A DNA stretch of 62,000 nucleotides from Adiantum capillus-veneris. Taxonomy: Eukaryota; Streptophyta; Polypodiopsida; Polypodiales; Pteridaceae. Shown in pieces: positions 24,095 to 35,813 of the stretch. The first letter of the stretch is position 1, and every line of letters begins with the position of its first letter. The stretch lies in contig CM043960.1 in the NCBI GenBank assembly GCA_014529385.2, positions 73,381,410 to 73,443,409 of the forward strand. Direction: 5' to 3'. The notes beneath the pieces were generated by a model, which saw nothing but the letters and a program-made list of their open reading frames with translations, ran no database searches and was not told the DNA's origin. Made by a program: the position numbers and the translations under genes.

Positions 24095-24857
24095 TAAAAT
24101 TGAGATAACATTTAAAGTAAGTCTCACTCATCGATGAAAACATTGAAAGTATGCCTAACCCAACACTCCTCTAAGGTTTCTTTTAGAAAGCCAGAAAAAA
24201 AAATCTGACATTTGTATGCAGCATAAAATTTTTGAGGAAGGAGAGAAGCTCCATGTTCATGCATTGGAAGCTCTAAAGCTTTTCAAGTTTTCAACCTTTT
24301 GCAGCATACAACTTTTGAGGAAGGAGAGTGGCTCCATGTGTCATGCATTGGAAGCTCAAAAGCTTTTAGAGTTTTCAACCATTTGAAGCTCAAAAAAAAA
24401 AAATCTAACATTTGAACCTTTGCAGTGACTTTCACCTTAGAAGGAAAAATCAATTGAATGCATGCTTCCACATGATTGACATCAACCATCCTTTATTTCC
24501 AATCTTTAACCTTTGAAGTGAAAAAAAACATGACTTTTATTCGTCTTGGAAGGAAAAATCATTTGAATGCATATTGCCACCTCACTCACATTAACCATCC
24601 TTTCTTTCCAATCTTCAACCTTTGAAGTTAAAAAAAAGGTGTTGCATGGCAGATGTCAGATCTTTGCCTCCTGTTGATTTATGCTTACAAAGGAAAAAAA
24701 TTTGAATGCACCCGGACTAGGCACATAGGTTTCAACTCTTAAGGTTAACGGGTTTTTCTTATGAGGCTTGCGAGTGCACATGAGAGAGAGAGAGAGAGAG
24801 AGAGAGGAAAACGGTCAGGCATGTGCATTGCATCGCCTGCATGGTTTCACCCTACTT

Positions 24858-24912
<55 letters not shown>

Positions 24913-24978
24913 CCTCACAAATTTGGTAGTGGCTGCTCACTTCTGATGAGTGATTGTGTGTGTGTGTGTGTGTGCATG

Positions 24979-25012
<34 letters not shown>

Positions 25013-25127
25013 ACAAAAATTGATGCACTCTTTGAGACCCACAATAGCAGGGATGTCAGGATCATGCTTATGTCTGTATCTCCATCCTCTCCTTTAGGAA
25101 CCTCATCTTCAGGAGCGCAGTGGCTAT

Positions 25128-25131
<4 letters not shown>
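24095..25131. other. repeat-rich non-coding DNA with microsatellite cluster
   Basis: An 83-bp duplication starts at 24218 and 24301 (gcagcata.. gaggaaggagag.. catgcattggaagctc). A second diverged duplication of about 110 bp lies at about 24440-24640 (aaccatcctttntttccaatc). Then come (GA)n 24782-24807, (TG)n(GA)n 24857-24909 and (TG)n..(GA)n 24955-25010. Confidence 0.75.
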
Positions 25132-25198
<67 letters not shown>

Positions 25199-25219
25199 GG
25201 GGGGGGGGGGGGGGGGGGG
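25132..25219 (+). repeat. (GA)32 followed by G23
   Basis: GA tract 25132-25195 directly abutting a G homopolymer 25197-25219. Confidence 0.95.
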
Positions 25220-26020
25220 CTGGTTCTAGAATTTCCATCATCAAGGGCATCAATAAGGGCATTGAATCAAATCCAAGGCAAGGGACGGAGGAAAACAAAT
25301 CCAAGGTCAGTGTTGAAGATGAGCAAAACTGAGGTGGAGGGTGAGAGAACCCACGGTGACATGGGCAAATCCCAATTAGCATGAGCAAATCCGAGGTGAC
25401 AAAGGCAAAAGGCAAAGAAAAATCCCGATAATATTTGAAGATTTTTACACTAAATTCCACTAGGATTTGCAGTGTTCTCACTTTCAAGTTAGAATTTAGA
25501 TATGTCAAAATTTGTAAGTGTAATTGCACTGAACTTTTTTCCACCTTCAAGTTAAAATTATAGCTAAATCTCAAAATTAATAGAAAGGATTACACTAAAC
25601 CTAAGTTTTCTTCAAGCATTAACATGCAATACAATGCTAAATCTCAAAATTTAGTGGTAGGATTTCACTTAAAAACCAACATAAGAGAAAATTTGTGGCA
25701 ACATACAATACAATGATAAATCTAAAAAATTTTAGGTAGGATTACACCAACCTGGGATTGCAGACAGTAGGGGCTCACTCATCTTCCATGGCGAACAAGA
25801 TTTGTTCAAATGGAGGGCTCTTTGGGTGTCTGCAAAACAGGGCGGTAGTTAGGTGCCTCATGCTAGACCTTTAGTACCGAGGGGAAAGGGATTTTACCTG
25901 AGGAGTTGGGTTTTCCTCGGAGGGAGGGTCCTAAAACCTTTCCTTTGGTTCTCTATTGGCTCCACGTCCCCCCCCTTTATTTTTTCTTTCCGAGAGAGGA
26001 TGCCCTCTCGTCCTTCCCTT

Positions 26021-26048
26021 GGGGGGGGGGGGGGGGGGGGGGGGGGGG
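26021..26048 (+). repeat. G28 homopolymer
   Basis: Uninterrupted G run inside the LINE fragment. Confidence 0.9.
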
Positions 26049-26564
26049 TGTTTTGTATCTAGTGTTGGTCAGTGATGCCTGTGTTGGATGGCAAGAGATG
26101 GACGAGTGGAAGACGGTTGTCTCTTGGTCGCAACCTTGCTGATGTGATGTCTTGACAGTGTGATGGTGCTTGGATCACTTGGTGAAAGTCTACGTGTTGA
26201 TGTTTTTTTGGGGCTTTTCCTTTTTGTGGTTGTCTGCATGGGTTGGTGATGGAGACGTCATGGATGTGCCCTTGTTTGTGATATTATGCTCCAATTGTGG
26301 TGGCTCTCCTTAGAGGTGTTCTAGTTCATGGAAGGAGCTGGAATTTTGGTGACAGCCAAGGTGAATCGCCTTGGTCCCTCTTTGCTCTCTGGTTCTTGGT
26401 TATATGTTCATGTTTTTTTAAAGGCTCGTATTGTGTATGTTACTCCTAGTTCAGTGGTTCTTTTTGGTTTGGGCTTGCCTCCCATGTTTGGGAAACTTTG
26501 AGTCTGGTTTCGGTTAGGCCTCCCTGTAGAAGGCCGAGAACTGGTTGCTGTCTGGTTGTGCTAC

Positions 26565-26716
26565 TGTGATGCCATGGATCTTTTGGAGCATGGCTACTGA
26601 TGTAGTTTGATATGCTTAATATATCTATACTATTGTGCTATGTGATGCCATGGATCTTTTGGAGCATGGCTACTGATGTAGTTCGATATGCTTAATATAT
26701 CTATCCTACTCACTAT
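26565..26716 (+). repeat. 76-bp tandem duplication at the LINE 3' end
   Basis: tgtgatgccatggatctttt starts at 26565 and again at 26641. The copies are nearly identical through aatatatctat. Confidence 0.88.
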
Positions 26717-26820
26717 TGTGAGTACTACAAAACAAAAAAAGATTACACCAAGCCAAAATTTAAAAACTGACATATGAGAAAATTTGTGGAACCATACAAT
26801 ACAATGCTAAATCTCAAAAT

Positions 26821-27047
26821 AGTTACCATATACATGTGGTAGTCATCTGTGTGAACACACAAGGACTACCAGGGCATTTTTTCCCTCTTTAGGAGGTTTT
26901 TCCCCCCGAGCATTGTATATACGCCCATCACTCTAGGGCTATCTATCTTTCCATTTCACACTAAGTAACACACTCTCTATTGTGGGCCTTGAGCTTCCTT
27001 CGTCTTCTCCAAGCTGTGTGCATTTCTCTGCAACCCTAATTCCAACA
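26821..27047 (+). repeat. 5' LTR of the Copia element
   Basis: Aligns end to end with the 3' LTR. The terminal TG is AG here, a single change. Ends TTCCAACA. It contains gtatatacgcc, which may serve as promoter. Confidence 0.95.
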
Positions 27048-27049
27048 AT

Positions 27050-27061
27050 TGGTATTAGAGC
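27050..27061 (+). other. primer-binding site, initiator tRNA-Met type
   Basis: TGGTATTAGAGC lies two bases after the LTR. It matches the usual plant Copia site TGGTATCAGAGC with one C-to-T change. Confidence 0.92.
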
Positions 27062-27408
27062 AGGTTACAACCTCTCAGTCTTAGTCGCTAGCTGGTCCAG
27101 CACACGCCTGCTCATTTTCTCCAATTACAGTGAGGTTTGGCAAGTTTCACAGGTCGACAAAAATTTTGAGAGAGCTCGTAGAGCTTAGTCTGCTCAAATT
27201 TTTGATTCGGTCTCATTTCGGCCTCCGTTTCCACTACAGGCAGGCCTGCAAAGGATATTTTGTCATTTTGTGCAGAATTTCTATCAGTGCCATCTTCTGT
27301 ATAACAGGTGCCTTACATTCTTCTACGGTTTGTGCTATATAGCATGTGTTGTTCCCGCTTCATTCATCCTCTTTTCGAGCAGTTTTCACATGAGGTGTAG
27401 CATTTACC

Positions 27409-28790
27409 ATGGTTGACAACAACACAGATGTGTTCAAGATATTTGCTACTGAGGACATGTTGGATGGGGACCATTACCCTATGTGGGCTTACATGATGCA
27501 ACATGTTCTTATGTCAAAGGGTGTCTGCAACATTGTGCAGGGCATTGATGTACGTCCTAGTTATAAGGATGTAGGCGATGTTGAGGATGTTGTAGGTCTT
27601 GCTGCAAGGATTTCTACTATTAGAGTTGTTTTGCCTACGGCAGAACAAGGTCGTTGGGATGTAAAGGATGCGCAGGCTCATGCATTGATTGCGTTGTCTG
27701 TGAAGCGCACCATTGTTCCTCACATCCGTTCAACAAAATCTGCAAAACAGGCTCGGGATATTTTGGCTGGTCTTTATGCAAGTCGCAATGAGGCTAAAAT
27801 TGCTTTGCTACGTAAAGAGCTCGAGTCGAAGATTACGCATGAGGAAGATGATATGGACACTTTTCTTGCTTTTGCCAAGGATATCAATGAGAAACTTATT
27901 TCTGCAGGTGAAGCCATTTCAGACAGTTTCCTTGTGCAGACTATTCTTGATGCCTTACCAGATTCTTATCAGACTTTTGCTAGTACTTGGAGACTTATGA
28001 CCCAAGGAAATCCCGAATTTGTCAAGTTTGATGCATTATGCACATTGCTGTTGCAAGAGTCACTTTCCAAAGAAAACAAGACTAGGCAATGTGCAGTTGG
28101 AGAGGTTTTTATTGCTTCTCAAAGAAAGGGTGGTAATAGCAATGCAACCACTGCTTATGGTATTGGTGCGACGAGTGGCAAAACTTCTGTTCCTAATGCT
28201 TCTGCTACGAGCACTTCGTCTGAAAATTCTAGTGATAAGGGCAAAAAGAAGATGCGTTGCCATTATTATAAAGCTAATGATCACTTGATCAAGTCATGTC
28301 CTAAGTTGAAGGCCAAAGAAGCTAAGACGAAAGAGGGTGGCTCCACTGCAAATGCTAGCTCCACTGCAAATGCATCCATTGTTGAGTCTTCTATGAAAGG
28401 AGACTGTGTTGCTGATGTTGATGTAGAATGGGCTTTTAACATAGAGTGCACTTACAATCCTGTTTTCCATGATGCATGCTTGCTAGTTGCTACAGATTCA
28501 CATGTGTGGTATTTTGACAACGGTGCTACAAAGCACATTACTTCACATCGTGAATTGTTCACCTCTCTCGAGTCTGTCCCTCATGGGAATTCAGACACTT
28601 GTGCCAACAATACCTCTTATCCGGTTCAGGGAGTTGGAAAGATTGTGCTTACTGCTGCAAATGGCAGTTCCTTCACACTTATTGATGCACTTTATGTACC
28701 TGGGATCAAGAAGAATCTCTTGTCTGTATCCGCACTTGCTAGACTTGGACTTGTAGTCAAATTTGTGGATGACAGATGTACAGTTCATGC
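27409..28790 (+). pseudogene. gag: Copia gag and protease
   Basis: The start MVDNNTDVFKIFATEDMLDG, then YPMWAYMMQHVL, is typical of plant Copia gag, and the gag core runs to about residue 210. The zinc knuckle at 28258-28299 reads CHYY..H..C: its second Cys is Tyr. The protease follows at 28500-28750 with WYFDNGATKHITSH, where the Ser after the catalytic Asp is Asn, then VPGIKKNLLSVSALARLG. At about 28790 a frameshift moves the true reading into another frame. It is a long open frame, but two key sites are altered. Confidence 0.92.
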
Positions 28791-29790
28791 CTCAGTTTTG
28801 GTGATGAAATTGTTGCATCTGGCGTTTTATGTCGTGGGTTGTATAAGCTCACTTTGTATGGCAAGTGTGGACAAAATTTTGCAAATGCTGTTGCAGATTC
28901 AAGGGCTATTTCAGATGAAAAACTTTGGCATGCACGTTTTAGTCATCTGAATTTTGCCAGTTTGCTGCGTTTGCAGAAATCTGATATGGTTGCTTCTTTG
29001 CCGCCTCTTGAAGCACCTATCAAACATGTTTGTGAAGCTTGCATATTGGGTAAGATGCAGCATTCTAAGTTTCCAAAGGATGGTTCCGTTCGGGCCACAT
29101 GCAGGTTGAAGCTTGTGCATATTGATGTTTGTGGGCCCATGCAAACCTTTAGTTCGTGACTTTCACTGATGATTACTCCATGCATGCATGGGTATTTTTG
29201 CTTAAAGCGAAGTTCGAAATTTTTATGTGCTTCAAACAATTTCTGGCTATGGCTGAAAATGACTCGAAATGTACTATGGGCACCCTCCGTTTCGATCGAG
29301 GGGGGAAGTATATGTCTCATGAATTCAATGCATTTCTGGCTCGTCATGGGATAAAACACCAATGTACAGTGCCTTATACACCTCAGCAAAATGGTGTTGC
29401 TGAGACGGAAAACATGTCACTTACGGAAATGGCACGATGTATGGTCAAAATTCAAGCTTTGTTGCATTCTTTTTGGCTTGAGGCCATCATGTGTGCCACT
29501 TATGTACTAAACAGTTGTCCTACGAAAGCTTTGCAGTCTATTACTCCATATGAAGCATGGCATGATAGAAAGCCTTCTATTGAGCACATGTCTGTTTTTG
29601 GCTGTTTGGCATATGCTTTGGTGCCACAAACACAGCGCAGAAAATTGGATGATAAGGTTGTCAAATGTATTTTTGTTGGTTATAGTGTTGAAAGCAAAGG
29701 TTACAGGTTGTATCATACGCAAAAAAAACGAATTCTGGTTTCATGGGATGTAGTGTTTGTGGAAGATTATATTCAGCCCTTGCTGTCATG
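28776..29790 (+). pseudogene. int: Copia integrase
   Basis: The pre-integrase zinc-binding region reads LWHARFSHLN and VCEACILGK, with both His and both Cys kept. The catalytic core then has VHIDVCGPMQT (first Asp), TLRFDRGGKYMSHEF (second Asp) and TPQQNGVAETEN (Glu), followed by YVLNSCPTKAL, TPYEAWHDRKPS and VFGCLAYA. A deletion or frameshift at about 29150-29160 falls between the first and second Asp, where the frame restarts as TFTDDYS. The catalytic triad is intact at residue level, but it is not encoded in one frame. Confidence 0.92.
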
Positions 29791-31662
29791 TACTAGAGAC
29801 AGTAATGTAAGCTCACAAGCCATTTATGACACTTTGTTGCCTCTTTTCAATGGTGGAAATACGAATGTAAGTTCCAATGAGGAAAATGTACAACCTATGG
29901 TGGTTATTGAAAATGTTACAGATCAGCCTATTACTGATGCAAATGTACATGATGTACTTGATGAGGAAAGGGCTAAAAATGAACAGGCTAGAGGTATGCC
30001 AAAATGGCTGGTGAACACTTTGCGTGATAGTAAATTGGATGCACCTTTGTCTAGCCGTACTCGTTCAGGCTCTCACCATGCATCTTATGCATCACATTGT
30101 TATGCTTTGGCTGTGTCTAGCTTACATGATGTTAAGGAGCCTCTGTCTTTTGATGAAGCACATAATTCAGAAAATTGGATGGCTGTCATGCAATCAGAAT
30201 ATGATGCACTTATAGAAAATGACACATGGATTTTATGTGATTTGCCTCTTGGAAAAAAGGCAATTGGTACAAAGTGGGTTTACAAGTTGAAACGTAAGCA
30301 AGATGGTGAGATTGATCGCCATAAGGGTCGACTTGTTGAAAAGGGTTATGCACAGCAAAAAGGCATAGATTATGAAGAGACCTTTGCTCCCACTTGCCGT
30401 ATGACTGCTGTGCATTTTCTATGTGCATTGGCAGCTCATTTTGGTTGGGATGTACATCAATCAGACATTGTTACTGCTTTCTTGAATGGTGATATATTTG
30501 AGGGAGTTTATGTAACGCAGCCTTGCGGTTTTTTCATGAAAGAACAAGGGACAAAGTGTGCAGATGTAAGAAGGCTTTGTGGGTTGAAGCAATCTCCTCG
30601 TGCTTGGTATGAGAAAGCTGACACTCATTTGGTCAAACGAGGCTTTCGTAACAGTCCAACAAAAAGCACATTGTATGTAAAGCATGAGGGTGATGTATTT
30701 CTCATTGTGGTTCTTTATGTTGATGATTTGTTGATCAATGGACCAAATGAGAGACATATTGCTGAATTTAAGGCTGATTTGAATGCTACTTTCAAGATGA
30801 AATATTTGGGGCTGTTGCATCATTACTTGGGTATACAGTTTAAGTAGTGTGATGGTGGTATTTCCTTGTATCAGAAAAGTTACATAGAGACATTGCTATG
30901 TAAGTTTGGACTTGAGGATTGCAAACCTATTGCCACTTCCATGGAAATAGGTTTGAAGTTGAGTCTACATGATGCTGGTGATCCTATTGATGTCAAACTA
31001 CTGTTGGCTGCCTCATTTATGTATGCAACACGAGGCCAGATATTCAATTTGCAGTCTCATAGGTCAGCAGATTTATGCATAGCCCAGGGTCTAAGCATTG
31101 GAAGGATGTGAAGAGTATTTTCTGCTACCTTAGTGGAAATTTACATCTTGGCTTGTTTTATCCCAAGGGGGGATCATTACCGCCAGACTTACATGCTTTT
31201 TTGGACTCAAATTGGGCTGGTTGTTTTGACATGAGAGTGTCCACAAGTGGTTTTTGTTTCATGCTTGGCAGTTCATGTATATCATGGTTGAGCAAGAGGC
31301 AACCTATTGTAGCCACTTCGAGTTGTGAGGCTGAGTACAGGGCAATCTTCACAACTACGGTTGAGTGTGTATGGCTCAGACGCCTTATGGCTGATTTGGG
31401 TGTTGGACAGGACACTGCCAACACTATCTACACTGACAGTTAGAGTGCATTGGCAGTTGCAAGGAACCCAGTTTTTCATGCATGCACAAAGCACATTGAG
31501 GTGCATTACCACTGTGTCAGGGAGAGGCTCTCAGCAGGAGCGATCAGCTTGGCTTATCTGCCAACATGGGAAAACCTTGCATGTCTTTTCACAAAGGCAT
31601 TGTCTAGTGAGAAGCTTGAAGCTTTCCGCAAAGATTTGGGCTTACTCCCCTTTGTGGGCTGA
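29791..31662 (+). pseudogene. pol: Copia reverse transcriptase and RNase H
   Basis: RT: WVYKLKRKQDGEIDRHKGRLV, YEETFAPTCRMTAV, ALAAHFGWDVHQSDIVTAFL, CGLKQSPRAWYEK, and the catalytic LYVDDLLI at 30716-30727. A tag stop at about 30845, one C-to-T step from a Gln codon, ends the frame. Further frames carry YIETLLCKFGLEDCKPIATSM, then RNase H (HAFLDSNWAGC, TSGFCFMLG, SKRQPIVATSSCEAEYRA, YTDS, then a tag stop at 31441), and the C-terminal LAYLPTWENLACLFTKALSS. Frameshifts near 31040-31080 separate the parts. The residues of the RT active site are preserved. Confidence 0.92.
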
Positions 31663-31726
31663 TCATGTTCTCAGGGCATGGCACTTCCCTTTACTCATGT
31701 GCCAGCTCTCGTTCACCGCATCACTT

Positions 31727-31734
31727 CAGGGGGA
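31727..31734 (+). other. polypurine tract of the Copia element
   Basis: caggggga immediately ahead of the 3' LTR. Confidence 0.75.
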
Positions 31735-31736
31735 TT

Positions 31737-31963
31737 TGTTACCATATACATGTGGTAGTGATGTGTGTGAACACTCTAGGACCGCTAGGGCATTTTTTCC
31801 CTCTTAAGGAGGTTTTTTCCCCCGAGCATTGTATATACGCCTATCACTCTAGGGCTATCTATCTTTCCATTGCACACTAAGTAACACACTCTCTATTGTG
31901 TGCCTTGAGCTTCCTTCGTCTTCTCCAAGTTGTGTGCGTTTCTCTGCAACCCTAATTTCCACA
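31737..31963 (+). repeat. 3' LTR of the Copia element
   Basis: Starts TGTTACCATATACATG, ends TTTCCACA, and is followed by the target duplication aaaat. Confidence 0.95.
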
Positions 31964-32045
31964 AAAATCTAAAGGTAGGATTAAAATAAATCTAAGTTGA
32001 AAAACCAACATATGAGAAAATTTGCGGCAACTTTACTGTGTTTCA

Positions 32046-32444
32046 ATGTTATTTCCCTATTTGAAACTAGAATTTAAAGGCGAATTTCAAAAAAATTTAT
32101 GTGGGAATAAACAAAACTTACGTTTTTTTCAAGAAATCAGATACACAATGCTTCTTCTTAGACACTTGGAAAATGTTCATAAGAGAAATTTAAGACACTA
32201 TCTACTTCTACTACCTATATTGCAATGGAGCTTGAAATTTTGGATGAAGGACAGGTCCTCCACGCATCATCTCCTGTAGTGTTGAACAAACTACACTTTG
32301 GTTTGCACTTTTGTTGTTCCAACTTCCAATCAAAGTCCATAGCATAAATGCAACTCAGTGAACTCAATCGTTGCTTTTCTCATTTGAATATTGCAGGCTA
32401 AGTTGCAACATCTACCCGCATGTGCACACATGTTTGTGTGTGTG

Positions 32445-32447
<3 letters not shown>
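32046..32447. other. no recognisable gene
   Basis: AT-rich DNA after the minisatellite. Ends in a short TG tract leading into the GA tract. Confidence 0.5.

Positions 32448-32539
<92 letters not shown>
32448..32539 (+). repeat. (GA)46 microsatellite
   Basis: Uninterrupted GA tract. Confidence 0.97.
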
Positions 32540-32542
<3 letters not shown>

Positions 32543-32639
32543 AATTATCGTCCACAAACTCAGATATAACCCAAGAGACCAAAAATAAAACATTACAATG
32601 GCTTCTTCTAAGCGAATGCATCAGATACGTATCAGTTTA

Positions 32640-33242
32640 GGACTGAGAGTCCATCGAGAAGGTAAACAAAATGAAAAGAAAACCTGAGGGGGATCAATTG
32701 TAGAGAGGGCTGGTTTGGGATTTTGAAATTCTTGGATGATGGCTTTTCCGCCGTGATAGATTGTCCATTTCCCTTACTTGTGAGCTTCATGCATCTTCTT
32801 GAGTTTTTCTTGATTTGATCTTGAGTTGAGCCATGGTCAATTCGTCGGCAATCCAAATCTTTGTACGCTTCAAGAGTCAGGATTGGCGTAGCAACTTTGT
32901 CCGTTCTTCTTTATCCTTGAAAGTGAGGATATATTGCCTGGGTCTCACCTGGTTGTGTGTGTCATTGATCTAGGAAACAGTTTTGGGCTTAATGTTAATT
33001 GGTTGAAGAATTTTATTAAGCTTGATGATTTCTTCTTCTAAATTGTCCTTGTTGGTGCACCATGGTGGGTCAAGCCCTCCAATCCTGACTTTGAGCCCAA
33101 AAGACTCTTGAAGTCGGAATTCTTGTATGGCTGCTTGTATCTCAGTGTTAATCTTCTGATGTGCTACCTTATGGGCTCCTTTCTCAATGGCCATGACAGT
33201 CTCGATGATGGAAACCTTGGCTTTGTCTACTTTAGTGAGCAT
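32640..33242 (-). pseudogene. LINE ORF1-like protein (coiled coil, RRM-like and C-terminal domain)
   Basis: From 33242 the minus strand encodes a helical N-terminus (KVDKAKVSIIETVMAIEKG, KINTEIQAAIQEFRLQES), then GLKVRIGGLDPPWCTNKDNL, EEEIIKLNKILQPINIKP, a tag stop, NQVRPRQYILTFKDKEERT, a tga stop, TKIWIADELTMAQ, and in a shifted frame GKWTIYHGGKAIIQEFQN. A coiled coil, an RRM-like fold and a basic C-terminal domain are the layout of LINE ORF1 RNA-binding proteins, and the KGKW..GGKAII style end supports this. No ORF2 is seen. At least three lesions. Assignment is from pattern only. Confidence 0.55.
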
Positions 33243-33950
33243 AGCCTAGATCTTTGATTCCTTCCCATCATGAAGTTTGTGCAAGCGCCGGCTGCTTTTA
33301 GTCAATGCATAGGTAGGATTTGGGTCCAAATGCTCTCCTGGGTGCTTGCATCTTCAATTTTATGGCATTATATAAGAAGTTGAAGAATGCATGAACATGT
33401 TCATGGCAAGAAAGAGCATCTCTACAAATACTCTCCCTTACTTTACATCTTAAAAGCATGGTGTATATGCAAGAAGTTGAGATTTGCCATGAGGGAAGAT
33501 ACACATGGTGAGAATATGAGTCAAGGATTATTATTTGGTCCAAATATATGAGATTGTTGTTACTTTTGAAATCTCAAATAGTTTTTGTAAGAGGGTAAGG
33601 CAAAAAAGCAATCGGTTATATTCAACATTGTGGAGCGAGTTCTTCTCTTCACCTTGAGGGGGTCACTATATGTAAAACCTACATATCACGTTCGTTCAAT
33701 GACTATATAAAACTCCTTAGTTGTGAAATTTTCACCAATAAAAGAGACCCTTTTCCTATTCAATCTAGAAATCATTTTTCAAGATCCTTTTTTCAACGCC
33801 CTTCTATATGTGAAAATGTGAGAAAATAAAGAATAAAATAGTTTCTACTCTTGAACGCAAATGATATGCATTATATTATTGTAGTGAATCCTAAGAGCTC
33901 TTCATATAAAATCACCAATGCTTGCATCTTGAAGTCTTGCATTATACACA
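33243..33950. other. no recognisable gene
   Basis: AT-rich DNA without motifs, between the LINE fragment and the PPR pseudogene. Confidence 0.5.
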
Positions 33951-33959
33951 AGGAGTAGA

Positions 33960-35735
33960 CTGGAACAAACAAATCCATTGAGATTATTATTCAGAGGTTT
34001 CTGGAAAAAGACTTCATGCATGTTGGTCAAGCGTACTTAATTGTGGTGTAAATTTGAAAGAATGGTTTGATGAGATTCCTATTGAGGAGGTGTTCTCCAA
34101 ATGTACTTATATATGCAATAGGGTCAAGAAGCTAGACTGTTTTTAGCTGATGCATACTGTAGCATTTCTCTAGATGCTATCACCTATGCTTTCCCCTTGA
34201 AGGCATGGGACATTATGCCAAAAGTTGACATGGGGAAAAGATTTAGAATGAGATTGTTAGTTAAAGTCATTGTACTAGAAGTTATTTTTGCCACACCGCT
34301 TATTTCTATTGAGCTACAAAAATTGTGCTTTTCTCTTGGAGTGTTTGCTTTGCATTGTTGGTGATATAAAGGAGGTATTACATACATATGTTGATACCAA
34401 CAAAATGGGAATGGCAAGTTCCAAGCTAAGTCTATTTTGTTATCTTCCAAGGGTCCAAATGTGACAACAAGTTTGAAAGAGTAGAGGTCTACCATTAGGG
34501 AGGAGCATTAGGCCTTCAAGGAGCCCAATTACCTATGAGCCTACAAGAATCCCAATTAATGATGGCTTATATAGTCCATGTATGGGTGTTGATGGGGCAA
34601 CTCGTATTGACAATAACATTGCAATAGTTGGAAGCAATCATGGACATGATTGTGGTAGTAGATAGATTGCTACAAAAAAATAGAAAAGGCAACCAATGGA
34701 AATCATGTGGTGCATGCTAGAACAACCACTACATCAAGCTAGAACTGTAGTGTGGTCACATTTGCATCATCTGGCCTAGACAAGTAAATGGAATTTACAA
34801 TAGTGCATAGGCATGTGTATGCTATGTTTGATTTTTCAGCAATTGTGGAGCTAGGCTACTTTCCAAATGTGTGTACCTATGTTTTCATTTTGAAGCATGT
34901 TGTATTATGCAAGTCAATGACTTCATTAAAAACATTCATTAGACGGGTGTTGGAAAATGTTGTCATGCTCACGTATATCAAGTGTCATGTACTTTGGAAG
35001 GCACACTAAGTGTTGATGAATGTCCCGCTCTAAATGTCATTTCTTGGAGTGTGCTTCTATTTGAAAATGTTTTGGTTGTTGTATCTTGGACTATGCTTAC
35101 TTTTGAAGCACATCCAATTTCTTGATGACATTCTTGTCCAGATTTTCGTCTATGTATGTGAAGCTTGGGGGGTGCACTATGTAATCATGTTAATGTACCA
35201 CGTGAGTTCAATAGGAGGGGTTTTTTAAATGAAAAAAATTTAGGCAATTTAATAGAGATAAATTAAAATAAGGCTTTTAATATTCAATTTTGAAAATAAA
35301 ACATAAAAAAAGGGTTCCTTTTATTCATTCCAACATTTTAAAAAAGAGGAGTTTTAATTACCCGATGAGCACACGTTCTATAGTGGGGTATTCAATGGTG
35401 TACCCCTTGAGATTTCAAGTGTGGTGTACTTTTTGAAACACAAAAATGTAATGGGCTTCCTATCATGATTGTTTTTTGCCAACATGGGTAGATCAAGGAG
35501 CTTTGGGTGTATTCAATGGGTGCTAAGTTAGGCCATATTGCCAAATGTGATCATGCATGTGGCATCATCATCTAGGACATTGGTGTGTCAAACAAATGTA
35601 TGAGGAGATCGCTAGTTAGGAGTTTCTAAAAAAAGATGTCATGATTTGGTTGACATGTATACCACGTGTGGTATTTTCACCACGAATTGAGTAAATAATT
35701 TCTAGGCTGCTTTGATTTGATGCAAAGTGAGGAAC
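33960..35735 (+). pseudogene. pentatricopeptide-repeat (PPR) protein pseudogene, PLS type
   Basis: Several frames show PPR signatures in order: DAITYAFPLKAWDIMPKVDMG near 34170 (matching the TY..LKAC....GK pattern), EWFDEIPIEEVF near 34060, GYFPNVCTYVFILKHV near 34850 (PN..TY..ILK), NVISWSVLL near 35035 (the V-x-SW motif), and HDLVDMYTTCGIF near 35660 (the ALVDMYAKCG motif). PPR proteins bind organellar RNA in plants, acting in mitochondria or plastids. Stops and frameshifts occur every few tens of codons, so this is an old pseudogene. The repeats do not run as one reading frame, and some intervening sequence is unrelated. Confidence 0.6.
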
Positions 35736-35813
35736 GCTCTCTTAAGGAAATCGTGTGCGCTTGCATGTGGAATTATGTAAGACATTAACGTGGGCAAACA
35801 AATTCATGACATA

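Larger units (their letters stand above)
25751..26740 (+). mobile_element. 5'-truncated LINE 3' end with 11-bp target duplication
   Basis: The insert is flanked by gattacaccaa at 25740-25750 and 26741-26751. It ends in an A-rich tail (caaaacaaaaaaa). The body is GT-rich with no coding, as in plant LINE 3' untranslated regions. An A tail plus a target duplication of this length is the mark of target-primed reverse transcription. It contains G28 at 26021-26048 and a 76-bp tandem duplication near its 3' end. Confidence 0.8.
26821..31963 (+). mobile_element. full-length Ty1/Copia retrotransposon, inactivated
   Basis: Both LTRs are 227 bp (26821-27047 and 31737-31963) and lie between 5-bp target duplications aaaat (26816-26820 and 31964-31968). 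A tRNA-Met-type primer site, gag, protease, integrase, RT, RNase H and a polypurine tract follow in Copia order. By hand count the LTRs differ at about 17 of 227 positions, so the insertion is not recent. Frameshifts and stops inactivate it. Confidence 0.95.
25585..32045. repeat. ~80-95 bp minisatellite array split by two retroelement insertions
   Basis: Units contain aggatt(a)ca, aaaaac(c)aacata..gagaaaatttgtgg, atacaatacaatg(c)taaatct and (c)aaaat. Copies start at about 25585, 25661 and 25738 and continue at 26741-26820 and 31964-32045, on the far sides of the inserted LINE and Copia elements. Removing both insertions restores a continuous array. Confidence 0.75.
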
